Virus record (IMG/VR): IMGVR_UViG_3300021247_000536 | Span: 1-64,000 of that record | Direction: 5' to 3' (one strand) | Length of the DNA stretch: 64,000 bases | Source of the DNA: a virus | In this document: piece by piece, positions 41,017 to 48,749 of the stretch | How positions within the stretch are numbered: the stretch's first letter is position 1 | Layout of the letters: every line of letters begins with the position of its first letter | Notes under the pieces: model-generated | Told to the model about the DNA's origin: nothing | Databases searched by the model: none | Seen by the model: only the letters and a program-made list of their open reading frames with translations | Made by a program: the position numbers and the translations under genes

Positions 41017-41108
41017 GGTCAGTTGGCGTAAGTGGGAATGAATACCACAGCAGAGCAACGTCTCGTATTATGATACGAGGGATGCGGGTTCGAATCCCGT
41101 ACTGGCCA
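41017..41108 (+). tRNA. Atypical tRNA or tRNA-like element
   Basis: GGTCAGT (41017-41023) pairs over 7 bp with ACTGGCC (41101-41107), and the T arm is canonical: GCGGG-TTCGAAT-CCCGT (41084-41100) directly joined to the acceptor. An anticodon-type stem CTCGT/ACGAG (41062-41079) has an 8-base loop (ATTATGAT) instead of 7, so I cannot assign an anticodon. The D-arm region is about 35 bases and contains an extra hairpin GTGG/CCAC (41032-41048). CCA is not encoded. The upstream CAACTG-GT-CAGTTG palindrome competes with the acceptor stem. The rest of 40879-41016 shows only a GTGTGG/CCACAC stem (40882-40926). Confidence 0.55.
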
Positions 41109-41128
41109 CTAACTTAAAACAAAGACAC

Positions 41129-41293
41129 ATGACACCAGACAACGTATACATATACGAAGGCGATGAAGAATTTGACCCTATCGTTTATTTCACTTACTAT
41201 TTGCTTTGTATCGAAGCGGAATTGAATGCCTCCAATAAACTTTTCAATAAAGTTCAGGACGTTAAATTAAAATTAACAGTGTATAACCCATAA
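41129..41293 (+). CDS. Small acidic hypothetical protein
   Basis: 54 residues (MTPDNVYIYEGDEEFDPIVY at the start), acidic N-terminus and Leu/Lys/Asn-rich C-terminus. The ATG follows AAACAAAGACAC. Codons are A/T-ending, unlike the genes up to 40.9 kb. Function unknown. Confidence 0.55.
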   Translation: MTPDNVYIYEGDEEFDPIVYFTYYLLCIEAELNASNKLFNKVQDVKLKLTVYNP

Positions 41294-41300
41294 ACAACAA

Positions 41301-41360
41301 CTATATCCTACAAGATATAGCAATCCCGTAATCAACTAAATTATATCCTAAAGCATATAA
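41301..41360. promoter_or_regulatory. Pair of 20-bp palindromes, operator candidate
   Basis: CTATATCCTACAAGATATAG (41301-41320) and TTATATCCTAAAGCATATAA (41341-41360) are imperfect palindromes of the same 20-bp pattern, spaced exactly 40 bases start to start. They lie directly before the gene at 41364. Equal spacing near four helical turns suggests cooperative binding of a dimeric regulator such as the XRE protein. Confidence 0.5.
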
Positions 41361-41363
41361 CCC

Positions 41364-41573
41364 ATGAGCAACGAACGAACAATAGATCAATTATCTAACG
41401 AGGTTAAAAGCAAGGTCGAAGTTATTCATCAGTATCTAAAACATATTGAACAACTCGAAGCGGAGAAAGCGGAGTTGTTGGACGCGTTGATTGCTTCAAA
41501 TCGCTACGTAAATCCAGCTCTAAGAAGACGTAAATATAACTTTGACCTTATCCAAAAACACGCCAAGAAATGA
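41364..41573 (+). CDS. Small coiled-coil protein
   Basis: 69 residues, mostly coiled coil (SNEVKSKVEVIHQYLKHIEQ, LEAEKAELLDALIAS) with a basic C-terminus (RRRKYNFDLIQKHAKK). First of three coupled small genes, overlapping the next by 4 bases. Confidence 0.6.
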   Translation: MSNERTIDQLSNEVKSKVEVIHQYLKHIEQLEAEKAELLDALIASNRYVNPALRRRKYNFDLIQKHAKK

Positions 41574-41860
41574 GCAACGAAACAAACAAAACCAACACGC
41601 CAATCACCAACGCCACCCAGCAATCCCGCATATCTGAACTCGAACAACAAATTGCTAAGTCAGACAAAGAGGAACACGATCAATTTAGGCAGCAACAATC
41701 CCGAATAGCAGAACTTGAGCATGATATTGAGAGGTTGAAGCAGAGTGTTGAGTATTGGAGAAACGAAAATAGTAAGACAGGCAATTCGTATCTGAAACTT
41801 TTGAGCGAACACAATGAATTGAAATCAGAACTCGAACGCATTAAAACCGAAAGCAAATGA
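41570..41860 (+). CDS. Small coiled-coil protein
   Basis: 96 residues, nearly all coiled coil with repeated SRI(S/A)ELEQ-type heptads (QQSRISELEQQIAKSDKEEH and QQSRIAELEHDIERLKQSVE). The internal repeat suggests duplication. It overlaps both neighbours by 4 bases. Confidence 0.6.
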   Translation: MSNETNKTNTPITNATQQSRISELEQQIAKSDKEEHDQFRQQQSRIAELEHDIERLKQSVEYWRNENSKTGNSYLKLLSEHNELKSELERIKTESK

Positions 41861-42156
41861 CCAAACAGAACACACCCCTAACCAACGTCATCGAGTGGAT
41901 TGATGAGAGGATTGAACAGTTAAAAGAGATCAACAGTGCCGTCATTAAAGAAGATTTGATTGAGGCAAAGATCAGCGACCTAAAACTACTCCGAAACCGC
42001 ATCATCCAAGAACTCCAGAACGAGAGGGATAGGATTGAACAGGCGTACACCAATGGAAACAGACTTGAAGTGTACGATGCAACCGAAATGATCTGTAAAA
42101 TTTACTTCACCCAAACCTACAAAACCGAAGATGACAAAAACAATCAGAACAACTAA
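41857..42156 (+). CDS. Helical hypothetical protein
   Basis: 99 residues, helical, with IEWIDERIEQLKEIN and ERDRIEQAYTNGNR then YFTQTYK near the end. This pattern (helices, then AY-x-G and a terminal aromatic motif) recurs in phage hypothetical proteins of this length. Function unknown. Confidence 0.6.
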   Translation: MTKQNTPLTNVIEWIDERIEQLKEINSAVIKEDLIEAKISDLKLLRNRIIQELQNERDRIEQAYTNGNRLEVYDATEMICKIYFTQTYKTEDDKNNQNN

Positions 42157-42166
42157 AACAAAAACC

Positions 42167-42379
42167 ATGAATCTACACTGGTCAAACGAACAACAAGAGT
42201 TCATCGAATTATCAGAGCTCGATCAATACAAGTTGAGCCTTCACATCTATCGGGACTTGCTGGTAGAATTTCGCCGCCATATTAGACGGACAGATTATGA
42301 ATACACGATATTTTTCTTTAGAGATATTACTTGGTCACAAGACAACCTTAATCTCATCAATCAAATCTTATCTGAATAA
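42167..42379 (+). CDS. Small hypothetical protein
   Basis: 70 residues from ATG at 42167, preferred because it follows AAAACAAAAACC and avoids overlap; an in-frame ATG exists at 42131. Rich in aromatic and charged residues (RRTDYEYTIFFFRDITWSQD). Confidence 0.55.
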   Translation: MNLHWSNEQQEFIELSELDQYKLSLHIYRDLLVEFRRHIRRTDYEYTIFFFRDITWSQDNLNLINQILSE

Positions 42380-42381
42380 CC

Positions 42382-42618
42382 ATGAGACACAACATCATAA
42401 GCACAGAGAAATATCTACTTGTTGTAGATAAGTCGGAGATTAAAGAAGGTGATTGGATATATAACGAAGAAAGAGAACCATCTGTTTTACAATGTATTGG
42501 TAACGGTAGTTTAAGGGGTTGGGAAAAAATCATTGCTACTGCTGATAAGTCTTTATGTGATAGACATGAAGATTGTGATGGTACATTTAATAATAAATGT
42601 ATATCTTTTAATCACTAA
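42382..42618 (+). CDS. Hypothetical protein with foreign codon usage
   Basis: 78 residues. It has EGDWIYNEEREPSVLQCIGN and GWEKIIATADKSL, a pattern that I recall in Bacteroidota phage proteins (KIIATTDxSL). Codons end mostly in T or A, unlike the C/G-ending codons of the next gene, which suggests recent transfer. Four Cys lie in the C-terminal part (CDRHEDCDGTFNNKC and an earlier one). Function unknown. Confidence 0.6.
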   Translation: MRHNIISTEKYLLVVDKSEIKEGDWIYNEEREPSVLQCIGNGSLRGWEKIIATADKSLCDRHEDCDGTFNNKCISFNH

Positions 42619-42624
42619 CTACCA

Positions 42625-43128
42625 ATGGCAAAAAATAAGATTGAGCTACTGCTCACAGGAAGGTGCCTAGATGGCAAGATCGTATGGAACAATGCCGAAG
42701 AGGTGAAGAAGTTCTGCACACACTATCACGGTGATGACGTCATCGTTCGCATCAACAAGCTAACCGATATATCAAAGAAAGAAAAGCTCTTCGCCTATCT
42801 CTTCGGACCTCTGCTAGATACCCTGCAGACAGGGCTGGCACACAACGGCTATGGAGATCTATCCAAAAAGGACTGCTACATAATCATGAAGCAGAGGTAT
42901 GGCTCGAAGCCTTGGTACAATCCGCTGACAAAGAAGGAGGAGACGGTCTTTGTCGACTTCTCGGATGACAAGACAACACAGGATGAGCTGCTAGAGTTCA
43001 TCAACAACATCGTCATGTTCATCGAGAAAGACCTAGAGGTTGAGGCTCCAGACTCTGAGGCCTACAAGATTCAGCTGAGGCTAGGGTCTTCGAAGAGAGT
43101 CATCAAAAATAATTTCGAAGACTATTGA
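42625..43128 (+). CDS. NinB-like recombination protein candidate
   Basis: 167 residues. The middle (SKKEKLFAYLFGPLLDTLQT, then DLSKKDCYIIMKQRYGSKPW) and the C-terminus (TTQDELLEFINNIVMFIEKD) follow the order of secondary structure and charged positions in NinB/Orf recombination mediators, which bind single-stranded DNA and help load recombinase. The match is by pattern only. It is placed at the head of the replication block. Confidence 0.45.
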   Translation: MAKNKIELLLTGRCLDGKIVWNNAEEVKKFCTHYHGDDVIVRINKLTDISKKEKLFAYLFGPLLDTLQTGLAHNGYGDLSKKDCYIIMKQRYGSKPWYNPLTKKEETVFVDFSDDKTTQDELLEFINNIVMFIEKDLEVEAPDSEAYKIQLRLGSSKRVIKNNFEDY

Positions 43129-43155
43129 CTTTAGAATTTATTTGTTGTAACATTG
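43125..43155 (+). promoter_or_regulatory. Promoter for the replication block
   Basis: TTGAC at 43125-43129 and TAACATTG at 43148-43155, spacer 20. The -7 element differs from TAnnTTTG at one base. The -33 element overlaps the stop codon of the preceding gene. ATG follows at 43186. Confidence 0.65.
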
Positions 43156-43185
43156 CATTCCTAACCCGAAACGTAACAAGGTAAC

Positions 43186-44256
43186 ATGTCAGAAATAATT
43201 AACACCAAAGGTCTGCCCTCTCCATTCGTTGAGGCCATCACCTACTCGGACTTCCTTCCTGCCGGAAACTTATCAGCATACAGACTGCAAGAGCCGCCTC
43301 AGATAACGAGACTCAAGAAAGAGAATCGTGTCGATGAGGATGTGGCAGACAAGGTATGGACTCTCATATCGAGAGCTCTAGTTCAGGTCATAGAGAATGG
43401 GTCATCAAGCCTTCGCAACGCTAGGTCCTTTGCCAATGTCATACAGTTCATATCCGACATCAGCAAGTCGGAACCTGACGAGAGCAAGAAGGCAGCCATG
43501 CTCAACATGATAACCACCCTTGATGCCATATCTAGCGAGCACCTGCCTCTCGATGAGCGATACATCATGAGACAATCTTACGGCATAGACGTGGACACAT
43601 CATTCACTGTATTCAAAGATACGCCCGAAGAAGCTACATACACTGGGTCTGTATCTGTCTTTGACACGATACCACTGTATGACAAGCAGGACAAGGTGCT
43701 GTACTACCCTCGGCTATGTGACACCATGCATGCCAAGAAATCTGAGATGAGAGAATCATGGGTTAGGGAAGCCAACATACAAGCCCTGATACTCCGATCC
43801 AATGGCTATGATGTAGAGTCTATACGCTGCATCATGGTGTTCAAGGATTGGACGAGAGCCAAGTCCCTTACCATGAAGGACTATCCAACGAAACAGATTG
43901 AGGTCATGTCTCTACCTGTCAGGGACAATGCCAAGGTTAGTGCATTCGTAAAGGCAAGAGCTGCACAGCACCTACGTCTACAGCACGGAGATGTAGCGCC
44001 ATGCTCACCATCAGATCGATGGTCCGAGGCTGACCAGTACGTCGTTGTACGTAAGGGAAGACCTAGGGTAGAGAAGAGATCGCTTACATACGACGAGGCT
44101 GTGACATGGCTGGCCATGAACAGAGATAGGTTCTATGATGCAGAGGTCAGGACCCTACCAGGGAAGAGCAGGAGATGCGAATCCTATTGTCCTGTCAGAG
44201 ACTTCTGCAAGCAGTGGGAAAAGATCAAGTCTGAGACCTACGAAGAAAGAGATTAA
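43186..44256 (+). CDS. PD-(D/E)XK nuclease, Cas4/RecB-like with cysteine cluster
   Basis: 356 residues. An N-terminal SAYRLQEPPQITRLKK segment precedes helical regions. The part VREANIQALILRSNGYDVES followed by IRCIMVFKDWTRAKSLTMKD fits the beta-strand region of phage PD-(D/E)XK nucleases. The C-terminus RRCESYCPVRDFCKQW has Cys331, Cys335 and Cys341, consistent with an iron-sulphur cluster as in Cas4 and AddB. It probably resects DNA ends for recombination together with the adjacent SMC-like ATPase. Confidence 0.65.
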   Translation: MSEIINTKGLPSPFVEAITYSDFLPAGNLSAYRLQEPPQITRLKKENRVDEDVADKVWTLISRALVQVIENGSSSLRNARSFANVIQFISDISKSEPDESKKAAMLNMITTLDAISSEHLPLDERYIMRQSYGIDVDTSFTVFKDTPEEATYTGSVSVFDTIPLYDKQDKVLYYPRLCDTMHAKKSEMRESWVREANIQALILRSNGYDVESIRCIMVFKDWTRAKSLTMKDYPTKQIEVMSLPVRDNAKVSAFVKARAAQHLRLQHGDVAPCSPSDRWSEADQYVVVRKGRPRVEKRSLTYDEAVTWLAMNRDRFYDAEVRTLPGKSRRCESYCPVRDFCKQWEKIKSETYEERD

Positions 44257-44259
44257 AGT

Positions 44260-44338
44260 CCACCATCCAAAGGTGGCGTCGGCAGCTACCTCAAACACCT
44301 GTTCTGTTTCGTCGGGTTTCCGAGCAGGTGGGCTGTCG
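44260..44338 (+). promoter_or_regulatory. CTAAC-type hairpin element, copy 7 (nested)
   Basis: A hairpin CCACC/GGTGG (44260-44276) is followed by an outer stem CGGCAGC (44280-44286) with GCTGTCG (44332-44338), a 9-base bulge, a middle stem CACCTG (44296-44301) with CAGGTG (44325-44330), and an inner stem TCGG/CCGA (44312-44323). AATTAACTAA follows. The bulges are all on the 5' side, as in the other copies. Confidence 0.55.
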
Positions 44339-44342
44339 AATT

Positions 44343-44374
44343 AACTAAACCCGTAAACAACTAAACCCGTAAAC
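44343..44374 (+). repeat. Tandem duplication in the leader of the ATPase gene
   Basis: AACTAAACCCGTAAAC occurs twice in tandem (44343-44358 and 44359-44374), ending two bases before the ATG at 44377. It duplicates the A-rich translation leader. Confidence 0.8.
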
Positions 44375-44376
44375 AA

Positions 44377-45738
44377 ATGACAAACAATCACGAAGGATTG
44401 CGAGTGGTATTCGCAGAGATCCAGAATTTCAAAGGAGTATCACATCAGGTGCTAGAGCTTGATGGCCAGTCTGCATGGCTATGCGGTGGCAACGGAAAGG
44501 GTAAGTCATCTCTTATCGATGCGCTACTCAGCACAATAGATTCACAGTACATCCCATCTCAGCCCATCAAAGAGGGTGAGGAGAGGGGTGTGGTGAACAT
44601 AAAGATCGCTGGCAATGACAATGGCAAGGATGAGGAGTATGAGATCTCAATAACGTTCACTCCATCCATGCGCACAGGAAGGGTGAAGCTAAAGCACAAC
44701 GGTCAGGAGGTTACTCGAGCTCCAAAGGATATGCTCAAAAGTATCTTTGGAAAGATATCATTCGACATCTACGAGTTCATCTCATCGCCTAAGCGCGATC
44801 AGGTGAAGACGCTCAAGGCTCTTACTGGCGTAGAGGACCAGCTCAACTCATTGGACTTCAAGATCCAGCAGGAGCGAGAAGAATACCGCAGGATCAGCAA
44901 GAACCTCGAAGATGCTAAGGCTGTAAACAAACGAGAGAACAGACCGTTCAACGATGAGGACATCCGTAAGTTTGGGTCAGCACCTGTTGATGAGTCGGCT
45001 ATCATGGATGAGCTGCATTCTATTACAGCTAGTGGACACAAGTGGATGGAGAGTCACAGCAAGGCTACTGCTGCCAAGGCGAACCACAAGCGACTAGAGC
45101 AAGAGCTTGCAGACAGAGCCGCTGAGTTGGAGTCTATCAAGGCAAGTCTCAAAGCATGCCAAGAGAAGTATGACCTCAAGAAGTCTGAGATCGAAGAGTC
45201 GAGCCAGAAGGTGGAGAAGGCTGACGCTTGGCTGCAGCGTAACCCTAGCGCTCCATCGTCTGACCATGTCATGAATAAGCTGTCGGAAGCTAAGCAGCAC
45301 AACCAGATGTACAACATCATCGCTGAATACAAGAAGCGTCAGGACATGATCCTCGAGCAGCAAGTCAAGGTAGACTCCATGAAAGATCGTATCTCTAAAC
45401 TAGAGAAGGACAAGGTGGATCTCATCAGCAACTCGCAGCTACCAGTGGAAGGGCTGTCGTTCACAGATGATGACGTAACACTCAACAACATCCCTCTTGA
45501 TCAGGTCAATACAGCCACCAAGCTAGACGTGGCAGTGTCCATCTCTATGGCCATGAACAAGAAGCTCAAGCTAGTGATGATCCGCGAGGGATCGCTGTTT
45601 GATCTGCCTCACCTGAAGGATGTGCTCATGAGATTACATGATGCTGGATTCCAGTACATCGTAGAGTGGGTAGATCCTACCGGAGGAGACCTTGAGATTA
45701 AGTACGAAGAGGTTCCATTTCAACATCAGCAACAATGA
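44377..45738 (+). CDS. SMC/RecF/Rad50-like recombination ATPase
   Basis: 453 residues. Walker A is GGNGKGKSS (37-45), preceded by AEIQNFKGVSHQVLELDG as in RecF/SbcC proteins. The middle, about residues 160-350, is a long coiled coil. The C-terminal region has MNKKLKLVMIREGSLFD near 400, where a Walker B would normally read hhhhDE, so the acidic pair is replaced or displaced. It is followed directly by a small membrane-protein gene (ATGA overlap) and preceded by the PD-(D/E)XK nuclease, an Mre11-Rad50-like pairing of nuclease and ATPase. Confidence 0.75.
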   Translation: MTNNHEGLRVVFAEIQNFKGVSHQVLELDGQSAWLCGGNGKGKSSLIDALLSTIDSQYIPSQPIKEGEERGVVNIKIAGNDNGKDEEYEISITFTPSMRTGRVKLKHNGQEVTRAPKDMLKSIFGKISFDIYEFISSPKRDQVKTLKALTGVEDQLNSLDFKIQQEREEYRRISKNLEDAKAVNKRENRPFNDEDIRKFGSAPVDESAIMDELHSITASGHKWMESHSKATAAKANHKRLEQELADRAAELESIKASLKACQEKYDLKKSEIEESSQKVEKADAWLQRNPSAPSSDHVMNKLSEAKQHNQMYNIIAEYKKRQDMILEQQVKVDSMKDRISKLEKDKVDLISNSQLPVEGLSFTDDDVTLNNIPLDQVNTATKLDVAVSISMAMNKKLKLVMIREGSLFDLPHLKDVLMRLHDAGFQYIVEWVDPTGGDLEIKYEEVPFQHQQQ

Positions 45739-45911
45739 GATACATAAAACTATACATCTTGATATCAGTAATGACCTATGTCATAGGCATGCTGACAATG
45801 ATGAAGATGCCGTTCGAAGAGACGGTGCACAATCAGGTGGCATTTGCTGCCATACTTATCAACACATTCGTGGCAGTGGTGCTGGCGATAATCAAATGGA
45901 GGAAGCTATAA
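45735..45911 (+). CDS. Small two-TM membrane protein
   Basis: 58 residues (MRYIKLYILISVMTYVIGML at the start) with a second hydrophobic helix (VAFAAILINTFVAVVLAIIK) and a basic end. It overlaps the ATPase gene (ATGA) and the helicase gene (TAATG). It is a membrane protein embedded in a replication operon; role unknown. Confidence 0.65.
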   Translation: MRYIKLYILISVMTYVIGMLTMMKMPFEETVHNQVAFAAILINTFVAVVLAIIKWRKL

Positions 45912-47611
45912 TGTACGACATCGATATCATCGGAGACAAGTTGATAATGAAGAAGGGGATATGGGATGAGCAGGAGCTTTTCCTAGCATCATGTCTGTGG
46001 TGGGATTACAATCCATCGTCTGGACTTATCACTGCCGACTTGAGCTCTACACTTAAGAAGAGCGTCAAAGAGTTTCTTGGCGTAGCCTTCCCTACTTTCA
46101 TGAACAACATAGCCTATGAGAGTGAGCGCAAGGCTTTGTCAAAGGATCTCAAGACAGTATACTCTGGCATTGAAGCTAAGACAGCAGCTATCGCTAGGAC
46201 AAAGGTACCGTACTGGGACAAGATGTACGCTCACCAACGAGAGGCAGCTATTGCCATGTACTCTAGGCGTGTCACCTTCCTTGCATTTCAGCAGCGCGTA
46301 GGTAAGTCACTGACCATGATGTCTCATTCTTTGATGACAAGCCGCCAGCGTACAGTCATCGTATGCATGGATGTAGGTAAGTGGAACTACATGAAGGACA
46401 TGACATCCAAGACATGGAACCAACCTGTTGAAGCGTTCTCTCCGTATGACTTCACGATCCTAGACAGTCAGAAGCGTAAGTGTGTACAGGCATTCCATGA
46501 GAAGTATGTTATCATCAACTACGAGGCTATGCCAAAGTATTTCGACTACATTGTCGACGGCTCTGGCACGCTTACAGATCACATCGTATTCGATGAATGT
46601 CAGGCCATCAAGAACACCACATCAGCCAGACACAGACTTGCCGACAAGTTAATTGACGCATGTCCAGACGCTAGGATAACACTCATGAGTGGAACTCCGG
46701 TGATGAACAGGCTAGATGACATGTTCGCCTACTTCAAGCTATCGAGACATCCTCTCGGAGCTAACAGAAAGAAGTTCGATGACATGTTCATTCGTCGATC
46801 ATCAGGAAGGTACAGCAAGGTTGTTGGATCTAAGGACAGTGCCAAGCTATACTCTATGTCCTCCAACTTTATGATTCGCAAGAGACTAGATGAATGCTCT
46901 GACATCCCTGCCAAGTCACACGTCAAGATGTACTATCCTATCGGAGATTGGAAGGAGCAGTACATGACAGCGGTTCGAGAGGCTATCATGAATAAGGGTT
47001 CGAAGGTTAGAGAGTCGTCGATACATTCGATCAATAACATCATGGCTCAAGCCAAGATCCCCGGTACGTTTGACTTCATCAAGCAGCTTGTTGATCAGGA
47101 TGAGAAGGTTGTTGTCTTCACCTCATACAGCGAGCCGCTGAATAAGATGGAGCAGCTACTCAAGGACAACAAAATACGCTACGTCCGTATCGATGGAAGC
47201 ATAGACGGCAAGGAGAAGGTGGACCGAGCCTTTGCCTTCAATGAAAATCCTGAGATCATGGTGGCGATATGCAACATGAAGGCAGCGGGGCACTCTATCA
47301 ACCTGTCAGCAGCTTCGTACATCAACGTCATCAACTACCCTCTATCTCCTATGGAGCTTGATCAAGCCATCTTCCGTACCGATACGGTGGACAAGAAGAA
47401 CAAGACCACGGTGTACTACTCGACATGTGTTGGTGACGATGGAGAGAACACGGTAGACATGAGACTTGCCGACCTCAACGAAAGCAAGGTCCATGATATC
47501 AACAACTTCGTAGACAAGGGCAAGGATGTGGACGACATCCTCAACGCTACAGACGCAATCTATTCAGAAATCTTAAAGCAATACGGCAATGATAACAGTA
47601 AACAGGAATGA
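45911..47611 (+). CDS. SNF2/DEAD-like helicase
   Basis: 566 residues from ATG at 45911, which overlaps the previous stop by one base. Motif I FQQRVGKSLTM (about 126), motif II FDECQ (about 228), motif III LMSGTPV (about 260), and motif VI region QAIFRTDTVDKKN (about 487) are in order, with a Q-like region AHQREAAIAMY. SNF2-type phage helicases remodel DNA or displace proteins during replication and recombination. The 3' end overlaps the clamp gene by 23 bases. Confidence 0.85.
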   Translation: MYDIDIIGDKLIMKKGIWDEQELFLASCLWWDYNPSSGLITADLSSTLKKSVKEFLGVAFPTFMNNIAYESERKALSKDLKTVYSGIEAKTAAIARTKVPYWDKMYAHQREAAIAMYSRRVTFLAFQQRVGKSLTMMSHSLMTSRQRTVIVCMDVGKWNYMKDMTSKTWNQPVEAFSPYDFTILDSQKRKCVQAFHEKYVIINYEAMPKYFDYIVDGSGTLTDHIVFDECQAIKNTTSARHRLADKLIDACPDARITLMSGTPVMNRLDDMFAYFKLSRHPLGANRKKFDDMFIRRSSGRYSKVVGSKDSAKLYSMSSNFMIRKRLDECSDIPAKSHVKMYYPIGDWKEQYMTAVREAIMNKGSKVRESSIHSINNIMAQAKIPGTFDFIKQLVDQDEKVVVFTSYSEPLNKMEQLLKDNKIRYVRIDGSIDGKEKVDRAFAFNENPEIMVAICNMKAAGHSINLSAASYINVINYPLSPMELDQAIFRTDTVDKKNKTTVYYSTCVGDDGENTVDMRLADLNESKVHDINNFVDKGKDVDDILNATDAIYSEILKQYGNDNSKQE

Positions 47612-48749
47612 CCTTGTAAAGGTTAGTAACAGATGTGTGATGTTTGTAGACAAGAAGCCTGTGCTTCCAGCTCTCGGATCATTCAAGGTACAGGTTAGTG
47701 GTGACAAGATGCAGATTACCGGTTCCGATCAGCGATCATGGATCACCTCCTCATGTGGAGTAGTAAGCGATAAGGACTACTCGTTCTGTATCCCCGCCAT
47801 ACGATTCAATGCCATCTTGAATGTGATGAGTCAGACATACACAGAGAATGAGAACATAACCATTGACGTCAAGAAGACAAAGGTGGTCATCAAGTCAGGG
47901 GATAGCAAGCACGACCTGCCGCTGTTCGATGCCAACGAATATCCTGTGACAAAACCGGTAGAGTCTGACTCTGTATTTACTGACAAGGGAAAGGTTGTCA
48001 ATAGCATCTTCCGCAACATGACCAAGCTTGTTGGCGATGACAACGACAGCAAGACACAGCTCGAGGGCATCTACATACAGTACGATGCCGAACGTCAGCT
48101 CGTCAAGATGTCTGGTGGTAATGGCACACGCTTCTGCCTATGTTCTGTGTATTGCCCTGTGCCAATAGATCAAGGGTTCGAGCCAGCGCTAGTGCACCAC
48201 GCGGCAGTGAGACATATGGAAAAGATCTTTGAACCACACTCAGAGATATCCATAAGATCCAATGGACGTAACGTATCCATCAGCGACCACTCTACATCCA
48301 TCATCTCAAGGACTATCGATGAGAAGTTTCCTGACATGTGGAGGCTGTTCAACCTTTCTCCTAAGCAGGCAAACATCAAGATGAGTACAGTGAATCTCAT
48401 GCAATGCATCAACGAGGCTAGGATACATAAGTCTGATCTGAACATGATAGCGTCCATGATAATCAACGATGACAATGTAAAGCTTGAGATGGTTAATAAC
48501 GAAGAAGGATCATACTCAGAGAGTTACATAAAGAATGTTTCTGGAACATTTATTCCTGCTAAATTAGGCCTCCATATCGATGCGCTCAAGGAAGCTATCG
48601 AAGCCACCAACTCTATAGCTGTAGAGCTGGTGTATGGCTCAAACAATGGGAAGACTTCTGGAATAATATTCAATGCCGTGGAAAGCAATGACCATGGATT
48701 TGATACGACAGTAATGTTAGCAGTATATAAACCATCAACAACAGTGTAA
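47589..48749 (+). CDS. dnaN: DNA polymerase sliding clamp (DnaN-like beta subunit)
   Basis: 386 residues, the length of bacterial beta clamps. Three repeats of the clamp fold are suggested by FKVQVSGDKMQITGSDQRSW, LPLFDANEYPV, MSGGNGTRFCLCSV and DEKFPDMWRLF, with a long linker. It should encircle DNA and tether a polymerase. Because no polymerase gene is seen in the window, it may recruit host DNA polymerase III or one encoded outside the window. It overlaps its neighbours slightly. Confidence 0.85.
   Translation: MITVNRNDLVKVSNRCVMFVDKKPVLPALGSFKVQVSGDKMQITGSDQRSWITSSCGVVSDKDYSFCIPAIRFNAILNVMSQTYTENENITIDVKKTKVVIKSGDSKHDLPLFDANEYPVTKPVESDSVFTDKGKVVNSIFRNMTKLVGDDNDSKTQLEGIYIQYDAERQLVKMSGGNGTRFCLCSVYCPVPIDQGFEPALVHHAAVRHMEKIFEPHSEISIRSNGRNVSISDHSTSIISRTIDEKFPDMWRLFNLSPKQANIKMSTVNLMQCINEARIHKSDLNMIASMIINDDNVKLEMVNNEEGSYSESYIKNVSGTFIPAKLGLHIDALKEAIEATNSIAVELVYGSNNGKTSGIIFNAVESNDHGFDTTVMLAVYKPSTTV

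Noticed and set aside
41062-41079. Assigning an amino acid to the tRNA-like element
   Set aside because: The loop has eight bases, and two different triplets fit, so any assignment would be a guess.
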